From assembly GCF_958450345.1 (NCBI RefSeq), contig NC_088783.1, forward strand, positions 98,389,302 to 98,453,301: a stretch of 64,000 bases of DNA, written 5' to 3'. How positions within the stretch are numbered: the stretch's first letter is position 1; each line of letters begins with the position of its first letter. The notes beneath the pieces are model-generated. The model did no database searches and was not told the DNA's origin. It was given only the letters and a program-made list of their open reading frames with translations. The position numbers and the translations under genes are program-made. Of the stretch, positions 50,901-62,900 are shown in pieces. Source of the stretch: Calliphora vicina. Taxonomy: Eukaryota; Arthropoda; Insecta; Diptera; Calliphoridae.

Positions 50901-53900
50901 TAATGCTTTCAAATAGCAGTGCCTCTCAAACTGTAACATATCTGTGGGCATTATTAACATTGAATAAAAGCTTTCAGTTTACTGCGACCGTATATTCGAA
51001 TTCGAATATTCAGTTAAAGAACATTGTAGAAAGTACACCACAGATGGCGTATGTATTAGAAAGCTCTAGAATATACGAGCTTTGACAGTTAAAGAGCAAT
51101 CTAGAGTGCAGATGGCAGTATTATAAAGGCAGATGTTGCAGTCGTTAGTTTAGTTTATCAGAGACGCTATTCGAATAAACATCAACTGAGTGCTTTAAAG
51201 TGTGCTGTATTTTTCAAGTGAATTCGTGTACATTATAATGTGTGTCTGTATTTCTGCGAATTTATAAACGTGTATAAAAAAAAAACACTGAGTGAATATT
51301 TAATTCTGTTGTTGTACATTTTAAATAAATAAAGAGTTGTTACAATTTTCAAACTACTAAACGGCTTTTATTTGCAATCAAAAGTATCCGGTTTATTTAA
51401 AGGAAATAAACCAGCGTTTTGAAAAGGTTAAAACGTAACAATATAAAAACCCTCTAATAGATTAGGTTATAAAGGGTGTTTTTTTTTTAAAAATACACAA
51501 AAAAGAAAATAACACGAACAATGTAGGCCTCCAAGGCGTCAATTGTTGCTTTTTTATCAGCATATACAAGTCGCTTCTCGTGACCCCACAGGAAATAATC
51601 GAGACATGTCAAATCTTACGACATTGGAGATCTTTTCTCGAAATCAAGTTATAGCAAAATTTTGATTTCAATAAATCATTGGTTGTGGTCGCAGATCGTC
51701 CGGCTAAATATCATCCATATTTTCAAACAAAAAATCATTGATCATGGTGCGCTAATAATCTCCATTGACCGCAACGCGAGCTCCGGCTTCATTTTTTGAA
51801 GAAATAGTAAGGTCCGATGATGTCACCAGTAACTGTTCGTTTGACAGTTAACACGTTCGTAAGTTCTGTCGAGCTAAATAAACACCCTTTACAAACATAC
51901 ATATAATCTTTATACATACCTGTTATAATGTAAAGTGATTTACATTGAAAAAATCCTGCATATGGTTTTACGAACAATGTATTTTCTGCACTTTGAAATT
52001 TAACAATTTGATTTCTTAGTACAACGAACAGAACTGCAGTTAGATGAGCGGGAATCCAGTGATAGAATTCTTGAACAATTTTAGACATAGTTCCAGCAAT
52101 TGAAAATGTATAACTATTTAAATATACAACATAAATAAATGTGTGAGAATTTTTACTTTTTGACATTTCGAACTAGAAATATGAAATTATGCATATATAT
52201 GTATAAGGTTTCTTCTTAAAGTTACAGTATTCGGGGTTGTCATAGAATACAATCATTGTCGAAATCGGGATTGAAAACGACAGAAAAAGTACATTGGTCT
52301 CGTGAAATCGAAAGTTATCGGTTTTATATTCGATCTAGAATAAAATTCTTTATCGATTAAAGAAAAAATTTCATTGGATTTCATAAGACAAATGTACCTT
52401 TTTTGTCGTTTTCAAAACCGATTCCGACAATGATTGGATTCTATGACAACCCCGATTATAAGAGTATTAGTTGTTTTCGCGATAGTAAATATATAATTAC
52501 TATTAATCTAAGTAATATACAATAAAAATATATACTAATATCAAAATAACCTATGATAACAAAGGTCAACAGAAAAAAGGCTTGACTAAGACCCCATTCA
52601 CACTAGGCAATTTAGTTGCGCAAGTCTCTTGTGTTTGTTGATGTCAGAGGTAATGTCGGGTTAATGAGAAGAAAATTTTGCATGTTGTTTTGTTGTTGGG
52701 CAAGAGACTTGCGTTTCAATTGGCTTAGTAGTTTCGGAGTTATGATAACAAAATTAATCAAAAAATAACTTTTTTACGTGAAAATAAAATTTTTTTTTTG
52801 TTTTAAAAAACTCAAAATGAGCAAATTCACTTAATTGTGAATAAATTCGAAAAGAATCAATCAATTTGTATGGTCGATATCACATTTTGTTGCTATTATA
52901 TGTGACTTTGCGTTAAAGCTAGGGTTTTTATCCCGGGAATTCCCGGTACAAATTTCCCGGGAATTTTGCCAATTTTTCACTACCCGATTCCCGGGATTTT
53001 TAGTCGGGAATCCCGGGAATTAAAAACTGACGAAAATACATAGAAACCAAGTTAGAACTCTATTTTTTTCACCAAAAAAAAGTGAAAAGTTAAACAGCTT
53101 TTTATAATTATTTATTTGGGGTTTTTCGTAATAAAATTTAAAAATAGAATTCATTATTTATAGAACTTATTTCTTATTGAATCATTCTAATTTGTTTAAA
53201 TTTCTTCTTCAAATCCATAACAAAATACCTTCAAAAATTTATTAAATGATTAAATTTTCTTCAATTAAAATCTAGTACAAAAAGATTTAAGACAATTTTT
53301 TCAATTAATTTTGTATATGATTTGATTTAACAAAAATTTAATCATTCAAAGTTTGAATAAATTCGGTTATTAATTAACTTTAAAATTAATTCAGTTTAAA
53401 CAAATGCTTTGGAATGAATCTAAAAAATTAAATATTAGGAATGGATTTATGGAATGAAAGGCTGACATCTTTTAATTACGGATTAAGATTTTAGTGAATT
53501 AAGCGCAAATTTTATTAATTAATTCGAAGCTCTGATATTTAATAATTATAACACTAAGTTTTTATATGAAATTTGGCTATAATATTATTAATTTACAGTA
53601 TCATTATATATTTCGGGAATAGCCGGGTACCCGGGAATGTAGAAAAAAATTTCCCGATTCCCGGAAATCAAAAAATGTCGGGAAATTAAAAACGCTAGTT
53701 AAAGCAATAAACCTGAACAATTTCTGCCGTTTTCAATTTTTCATGAGTTTTTTAAAACAAAAAAAAATATATTTTCACGTATATAAACTGATTAAAGGAT
53801 ATGTAAATTTAATTTTTTTAGTTTACTTTAATAATATCGGCATAACCGTTTTTAAGTAATCATTAATTATGTGGAAAAACGTCTAAAAAAAATCACAATT

Positions 53901-56900
53901 CTACTTTTTTCAATTTTGATATTCATCGACAAAATAAATATTTTACATTTTTTTTTCTTAGAATGAAAGATAAAAACTTACCTTATTTTATAACGACATA
54001 CGGGATCCAAAAACAATTCGAAAGACACTGGATTTCGTGAAGTATTGTAATGATTCGGCGCTGACATGGGTACATTAACGTATATACTTTTATCTTTAGA
54101 TAATTGTCTACAAGTACATGATGTATTAAATATACATATATGTTAATATATTTGCAAAGATATCGAGCCGTTAGTGACAAAACACAAATTTTACAGAACG
54201 TTTTTTTATTTTTTCGAAATACGCTTGAACTTATGATATACAGTCAGAGACTAAAGTTTAAATACAATCTCAATTGATTGTTTAAAGAAATGTAAACGTT
54301 TAAGAAAAACTTAACCCTCTAACCGGCAAGGCGGGGTATGTTAAATGTATGTAATGCTGCTTTATTTGCTTATTTCTCCCGTAATAACGGTAATTATGTG
54401 TAAAGAGACAAACAATTTACTTATTGTGATAAATATGAACGTGCACTTGTCTTTTGTTTTTTTTTTTATTCCAACGTATTTTTTTTATTCAAACAATAAC
54501 CTGATATATTCTTTTACCTCAAAATAAAATTGGGCGGTTAGAGGGTTAAAGTATACAGATTTATTTAGTTTCATAAATAACAAAATACAATAACACTCGA
54601 CAAAAGTTTAAATATTTTTGAGGTGTATTTAAACTTTAGTCTCTGACTGTATATTACAATTTCATATACAATATATCGAGGGCTTATATTCAAAAAGGAC
54701 TGTCTGTTCGGTAGGTCCTTTTATTTGGAAAAACAAAAAATATAAATTTTGATCACAATTAAAAAAAAATTATAATAAATACTTTTTAGAATGTATAAAA
54801 CGAGATTTGCCAGTAAAATATAGTGCGACTATTTCAAAAGAAAGAACATTTAATTGCAATTTCTTCTAAATATATTTAAGAAATCAGAGAGGCTCAGAAG
54901 GCTTAATGCATATCAATTATTATAATACAATGACATAACAGTCTTTAATTCCAATAAATGTTTAAATGTTTAACCTTAGCTCTGGCACCAATAATTTTCT
55001 ACGAATCCTGGCACCATTTACATTTATAAATACGTGTACTTTCTTATTTATTCATATGTAGATTATTGTTAGGGATACTCTATAAACCGTTAGGGATATT
55101 TGTGAAGCCGTCCATAACATAACAACAATATACCTAGGCTTCTTATGAAGCCAATTATTCTGTTTATTAAGAGATGAGACATCAAAGCTCCTCCGATGTA
55201 CTTCACTCAGCAATACCCTAACATAAGGGAATCCCATTTTACATCCTCAGAGATATGGTTGGTTGGCTTACAAGGTGGTTACCTGAACGCGAACAATCAA
55301 GTAGTGTCGAAAGGACCCCGTTTTCAAAAGACCATACTACTCGTCAGATGTAGTGTCATTTACATCGTAATGTATGCTAAAATGTTGAAGTTATTAGACA
55401 CATATACCTACTAAGGTTGGCTAATATGTAGTTGTCCATGAATCTGTACATTTTGACACTCAGGGCTGGGCATTTGCAGAGAAGGTGGAAAATCGTTTCC
55501 TCTTTCCCCTATTCTTACACCTACGACAATGATCGTTAAAAAGGGAGTCCAAGGCGACTTGCATGCTTGCCTACCATCCTCACATGTATAGTCCTGTATG
55601 TCGAATAACAGGATCCTCGCTATAGCATTCTTTGGAACGGTGGAACAGTATGATTACGGTCCTATAAGTGATCATGACATCGCACTGACTAAGTAACCAT
55701 CATAATGTCAACGAGTGCCTTTTAGAGATGTAATAGAGTAAATGGAGACACTCGAGAACTTATATCTGTAGAAGATAAGTCCCCAGATCCCTCCCAAACA
55801 CAAAAAAAAATGATAAATTTTTTTTTTTTCTTCAAAATTGATATAATAGGTAATGATTATATATATTTTCAAAACCTGCAGATAGCCCCTTTTGAATATA
55901 AGAACTCGATGTATAAAATTTGAAACACAACAAAAATTTGTTTAAACAGCTGAATTTCGCTAACGATAATTTGGCGCTAAAGGCTCGTTATGATAGTATG
56001 CACTTACGTTATATGGCTATATCTTTCATAGCCACGTGCCCAAGGTATACATAGTTTCGCCGTCACCTTAAAAGCCTTGTCTCCACAACCAAACGTCTCA
56101 ATATGGAATTGTAATGTTGGAAAAGGTTCATCTAAACCTAAAAATTAAAACATACTTACTGTATTGAAACTAATTGCGTTAACAATTTCGCTATATGTAT
56201 ATACTTATGTACCTTCAATGAATACTTCGTAATGGAGGTTACCATAGACGCTTTCATTAATTATGGTTTTTTGATCAAAAGAAAACCAACGCGGAGCTTT
56301 AATAGTAAATGTTCTTTCTTTTTTGTTGTAAACATCTATATTAAATGTTATCTAAAAGTAATTGCATGTACATTATTTGTAATAATCTATAAACTATATA
56401 CATAAATAAAGTTATGAACTGACCGGTTTATTTGTTGGCAGCAATCGTACCATAACATGAGTCCATAGTGGATAGAATTTATTTAAATGTTGCAAATCAA
56501 TTAACACCATTGAACGAACATTATCATGCGACGCTATATTTTGAATGTTATGAGAGAGTGATGATCCTTTATCACTAAATATATATAGAAATAAAAGGAA
56601 TTTTTATATGTATATATGCAAGTAACAATTTTTAGAACATCTCTTTAGGATTTATTTAGGATATCTCAAGGAATAAAAATACAAACAAAATATGTAAATA
56701 CCTCCCATAAACGTACAATATTGTGTCTAATAAGCTGATTTTAAAATATACCCCGAAAGTTTAAGTAACATCGGACAATGTTTAAATCTTATAGTTCATA
56801 GGTCAAATTTTACAATATTTGTGTAATATTGCAAAATAAGCAAAATATTTCAAAAACATCGAAAACAAATGTTGATTTATTGTAGCTTTTATTACAATAT

Positions 56901-59900
56901 TAGTAGGACAGTAAGAAGAAAGTATATGACAATTCAAAAATTCATAAAATTATTTCATTAAACTAAACCGTTAATCTTCAAGTCCTAAGGTTTTCATGGA
57001 TACCAACTACTTATACAAAAAGCTTATATTTATTCATCAGGAGCTCTACAAACCTTGCTCCTTTTTGACAAATTTTAACTTTTTTTATAAATTCCATGCA
57101 TAATGTGTTTTGTGGAAAAACGTAAAAAATACAGTCATTTTTACATGTTCCAAATTTGTATTCTTGTAACTTTTTACAGGGACGGGATAACTGTTAGCAA
57201 ATTGTTGTATTCGAAATTTTATCGCAAATATAGATGATATTTTAAAGAAAAATTTCGATCCTCCGTAGGACCGACATACATATCTAAAAACCTAAAAAAG
57301 ATCGAGCTAAATTTGAAAAAAATAAATAAATAAAGCTAAATAACACTTGACCTAAAAGTGATAACCTACATATGTATATATGTTTTTGTAGATCATCTTA
57401 AGGACTATTTATATTTTAAATATCAGCTCATTCGGATCATAAGTTGATTTTTGGCGATTTTTTTTTCAAAAATGTGAGACCCAAGGTTAATTACAACTTT
57501 TGTACCTTTGTAGACCCTCACTGAAATTTTTCGGCAAACATTTTCATGGAAAATTTTAATCTTTAAATGTCCTTTTTGAAAAGATTTTTTTGGATTTTCT
57601 CGAAAAATTTACCTCTTTTTTCCACCATATAACTCTGACAATAATAATTCTCTCAGGCATTAACTTACAACATTTTTTTCATTTAGTATCATGCTCTCTT
57701 CGATCAAAAAATGAATATTTTGACCCACTGTAAAAAAAGCTCGACTAAAAGTTTATTCTACAAAAATGATCTAATCAATATGCCGTTTCAAAATTATAGG
57801 GTCGCTATTGCACTCCAATCAAAAAGTCTCAATTTGTTGGACAGTGTAATTATTAGAAATTAATATTTTTTAACTATTTTATCATGTTTTAATATGTTTT
57901 TTTTAATCTATATATATAAAAGAGTAACGTTAGAGTAACTTCGGGTAATGTGGACTACCGTTTTGTTTCTTCTAAATTTTGGTCACAATATATATGGATA
58001 TTAAAAAAGTTGTGAAGCAATATATTAGCTAATATATTCCCTAATTGTTTTTGCAGTTGAAAATTTTTTCCGTCAATGGATAAAAAAATTATGTGAAAAT
58101 ATTGTAAGGAACCCAAAAACCAGCATTAAAAAAATTGGAGGGTAATATGGACCACTATATGAGGGTAATGTGGACTAGTATTTAATACATAAAATTCATG
58201 AACCAGCTAATCATGAATGATTAAAAAATTTAATTTCAATATATTTTTATTAATACAAACTAAAAAGTCGCGTTCTTGGCTTAGATATATTGCTTACAAA
58301 GTACATAATAGTTATTGTCGGGTAATATGGACCAGTAGTACATAATCAAGTAATTTAAGTGGTCCACATTAAACGAACTTGGGTTACAGTGGTAAAAAAA
58401 TATTTTTACCTAATAATCTAAATGTGCTTAAATTCTTACCAAATATATGCAAAACTACGTGTCCACTTTAACTATATAAAACAACCAAACATTAAATTCT
58501 ACAAAGTAACTGTACCAAATTTTGTTTCTTACTTGAGCCGAAAAAAATGTTGAGCACGCGCATTAATTTCAATACAAGAATAAATAGCCAACATATCAAT
58601 TACTCATGAAAGCAAATGTGCAATTGTCGTTTCAAACAAATTGTAAAATGAACGACAAATCAGTTTTATCATACCTTCAATAGTTTCTGAAAAAATACAC
58701 TGGTCCACATTAGACGCATAGTCCACAATACCCGAAGTTACTCTACTGACTGACTGACTGACTGATTCATCATCGCACAGCCCAAACGGCTGAAGCTAGA
58801 ATCATGAAATTTTAACTGTGGGTTCGTCCCTCCCCAAAACGATCCGATAAGAAGGGATTTTTGGAAATTCGAACGTTTAGGGGGTAAAAAAGGGTAAAAA
58901 CGGGTAAATTCGGTAACCTTATATCTTCAAAACTAATAAAGATACAAAAAAACTTAAAATTGCATGTTACTTCATCTAAAAAATAAGCTGACAGGTGTTT
59001 CGTACTTTTTCGAAATTCTAACACTTTAGGGGAGAAAACGGGTAAAAACTGTATTTTGGTACTTTTTTGGCACCCTATGTATCTTTTAAACCAATAAACA
59101 TATAAACAAATTTTAAATCGCATTCTTTACTTATCAAAAAATAAAAAATATAAGTTTGGTACTTTTTGGAAATTCGAACCATTAAGGGATAAAATTTGTG
59201 TTTATTTTTGGTACTTTTTCATAAAATATGTTTTTCTATAATATGACATAGACATACGAATATTTTATTATGAACTCCTACCACGATGCAGATTTTTATT
59301 TGAATAAAATTTTACCACCGCAATGGGGATAAAAAAAGGTACCAAAAAGGGGATGAAATCGGGAAAATACATTATATTTGAAATTATTAAGCCAATTTTG
59401 ATAATTTTTTTAACGTTGGTTCCTGGATTCATACAAAAATTAACTAACAGGGTGTTATTTGGAACTCGAGTGCCAAGGTTTATATTGGGCCAAATCCGGG
59501 TAAACAGTTTGGTACTTTTTTTAAAACAGATTTTAATATTTTGAGACATGCCTGTAGCATAAACAATTTTGGCAAAATTGAAAATTTTTAAATTTCAAAC
59601 TTGTTCAAGGAAGAAAAGGGAAATTGGTACTTTTCTCCTAATGGTACTTTTTTAACATTTTAAATTATTTTAGTTATCGACATTAAAGTTAGCTGATATG
59701 TATCTGAGTGAAGTTAGTGTTAGGAATAGGGGATAATATTTAGGTACCAAAATGTGTGAACTGAACTATAGGTACTTTTTTGTTCTTCTAATGGTATTTT
59801 TTTGAAATTTCTATAACAATGGACTTAGAAACATGAAATTAAACATATATGGTCCTAAGTGAGTAAGAATTCTAGGGGGAGACTTTTTGGTACTTTTTCT

Positions 59901-62900
59901 TTATTGGAATGGTACTTTTTGTAATTTCTTCACCAATGAAGCTAGAAACATGAAATAAAGCTTATAATAAACCGAGTGAGTGGGAAACCACAAGTGTGGG
60001 TTTTTTGGTACTTTTTTGTAAGTTCTAATGGTACTTTTTTGAATTTTCTATAACTATGGACTTAGAAACATGAAACTAAGCATATATGGTCATAGGTGAG
60101 TGAGAATTCTAGGGGGAGACTTTTTGGTACTTTTTCTTTATTCTAATGGTACTTTTTTGAATTTTCTATAACAATGAACTTAGAAACATGAAATTAAGCA
60201 TATGTATATGGTCCTAAGTGAGTGAGAATTCTAGGGGGAGACTATTTGGTACTTTTTCTTTATTCGAATGGTACTTTTTGTAATTTCTTCACCAATGAAC
60301 CTAGAAACATGAAATAAAGCTTATATGGAACCGAGTGAGTGGGAAACCACAAGTGTGGGGTTTTTGGTACTTTTTCTATATTCTAATGGTACTTTTTTTA
60401 TTTTCTATAACAATGGACTTAGAGACATGAAATTAAGCATATATGGTCCTAAGTGAGTGAGAATTCTAGGGGGAGACTTTTTGGTACTTTTTCATTATTC
60501 GAATGGTACTTTTAGTAATTTCTTCGCCAATGAACCTAAAAACATGAAATTAAGCTTATACGGACCGGAGTGAGTGGGAATCTACAAGTGACTGCTTTTT
60601 GGTACTTTTTCTATATTCTAACGGTACTTTTTGAATTTTCTGTAATAATGGACATAGAAATATGAAGTTTAGCATATATGGTCCTAAGTGAGTGAGAATT
60701 CTAGGGGAAGACTTTTTGGTACTTTTTGTTTATTCTAATTGTACTTTTTTGAATTTTCTATAACAATGAACTTAGAAACATGAAATTAAGCATATATGGT
60801 CCTAAGTAAGTGAGAATTCTAGAGGGAGACTTTTTGGTACTTTTTCTTTATTCGATTGGTACTTTTTGTAATTTCTTCACCAATGAACCTAGAAACATGA
60901 AATAAAGCTTATATGGAACCGAGTGAGTGGGAAACTACAAGTGGGTGCTTTTTGGTACTTTTTCTATATTCTAATGGTACTTTTTGAATTTTCTATAATA
61001 TAATGGACCTAGAAATATGAAATTAAGCGTATATGGTCCTAAGTGATTGAAAATTCATGCGGATACCTCATGGTACTTTTTGTTTATTCTAATGGTACTT
61101 TTTTTTAATTTTCTATAACAATGGACTTAAAAACAAGAAATTAAGCTTACATGGTGCTAAGTGAGTTCGAATTCTAGGGGAAGACTTTTTGGTACTTTTT
61201 CTTTATTCGAATGGTATTTTTTTTAATTTTGTATAACAATGGACTTAGACACATGAAATTAAGCATACACGGTGCTAAGTCAGTGAGAATTCTAAGGGGA
61301 GACTTTTTGGTACTTTTTCTTTATTCGAATGGTACTTTTTGAAATTTCTTCACCAATGAACCCAGAAACATGAAATAAAGCTTAAATGGGCCCGAGTAAG
61401 TGTTAATCCACAAGTGGCTGCTTTTTGCTACTTTTTCTATATTCTAATGGTAATTTTAAAATTTTTTTTTTGGACTTAGAAATATGAAATTAAGCGTATA
61501 TGGTCTTATGTGAGTGAAAATTCGTGCGGATACTTCATGGTACTTTTTTTTAATTTTCTGTAACATTGGACTAAGAATCATGAAATTAAGCATACAAGGT
61601 CCTAAGTCAGTGAGAATTCTAGGGGGAGACTTTTTGGTACTTTTTCTTTATTCTAATGGTACTTTTTGTAATTTCTTCACCAATGAACCTAGAAACATGA
61701 AGTAAAGCTTATATGGACCGGAGTGACCACAAGTGCCTGATTTTTGGTACTTTTTATATATTGTAGCGGTACTTTTTGAATTTTCTGTAATAATGGTCAT
61801 AGAAATATGATATTAATCGTATATGTTCTAAAGTGAGTGAGAATTCTAGGGGGAGACTTTTTGGTACTTTTTACTTTTTGTAATTTCTTCACCGATGAAC
61901 CTAGAAACATGCAATAAAGCTTATATGGACTCGAGTGAGTGGAAATCCACAAGGGGCTGCTTTTTGGTAGGGTGGTGGGGGATTTTTGGTACTTTTTATA
62001 TATTCTAATGGTACTTTTTTAATTTTGTTTAATAATGGACATAGAAATATGAAATTAGGCGTATATGGTCCCAAGTGAGTGAAAATTCAAGGCCATACTT
62101 CTTGGTAGTTTTTCTTTGATCTCATATGTACTTTTGTGAATTTACTATAATAATGGACCTAGCGTTTCCAAGAAACCGAAGAATTTCAAAACCGCGGTTT
62201 CGGTTTTGTGATAATTTATTAAATATTATGTATTATAGAAACAAAATTAGTTGATAATATAGGAAATGATATACAAATCTAAAATTCAAACTTGATGGGT
62301 TATGGTTTAGTGAATGCGAATTTAAAAGTGATAATCAATGGTACTATTTCCTTATTACAATGGTACTTTTTGAATATTTTATAATAATAAACCTAAAAAT
62401 TTGAAATTAGGAACACATTTTGCATTTTCTATAATAATGGACCCAAAAATATGAAATTAGACATTTTCAATTAGATTCACAAAGTGAGACTTGATAGTAC
62501 TATTTCTTTCTTCTAATTGGGGTGGCGAAGCGCACCGGGTCAGCTAGTTTTTAATAAAATTATTCTTTAAACGGATTTGAATTTCGTAACTGTACCAAAA
62601 ATGTTAACTGTAATGTGGTAGTGTACGGCGGCTTTTATTTGTAGTAAACTAATATTTGAAAAATTTACCTAAATTTATCTGTAAGTAGGGACTGCGCAGA
62701 TTAAATGAAAGTTTGAGCTTAGTTTATTCAATAAGCTTTTGAGTTACGCGAATATATATTGTTTAACCTCCTCCATCTTCAAAATAACGGTATATCTCGA
62801 AAACAGGAGCAAATTACAGTTTTTTTCAACTAGCACAGTGTTATCGTAAGAGCTATATTTTTAATTTTATATAAAATGTCTTTAATTTAATTTTTTCAAT

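Larger units (their letters stand above)
57907..62547 (+). mobile_element. Non-autonomous Helitron with internal tandem array
   Basis: The element starts TCTATATATATAAAAGAG after an A and ends GGGTCAGCTAG before a T, matching the Helitron rule of TC..CTAG ends inserted between A and T without duplication. CTGACTGACTGACTGACTGA and ATCATCGCACAGCCCAAACG follow the 5' end (58747 onward), as in insect Helitrons. GTGGCGAAGCGCACCGGG precedes the 3' end. No Rep/helicase frame is present. A TA-flanked MITE (57933-58743) and a long tandem array occupy the interior. It lies in the 7.3-kb PGAP1 intron. Confidence 0.85.

Noticed and set aside
51789..52166. One 125-residue minus-strand frame taken as a single protein
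   Set aside because: It fuses a PGAP1 exon (52113-51920) with intron and a mariner-type relic. Splice sites and phases show only the exon part is host coding.
59150..62110. Helitron tandem array as a CRISPR-like repeat-spacer structure
   Set aside because: The whole ~120-bp unit is repeated with gradual divergence, and there are no unique spacers.
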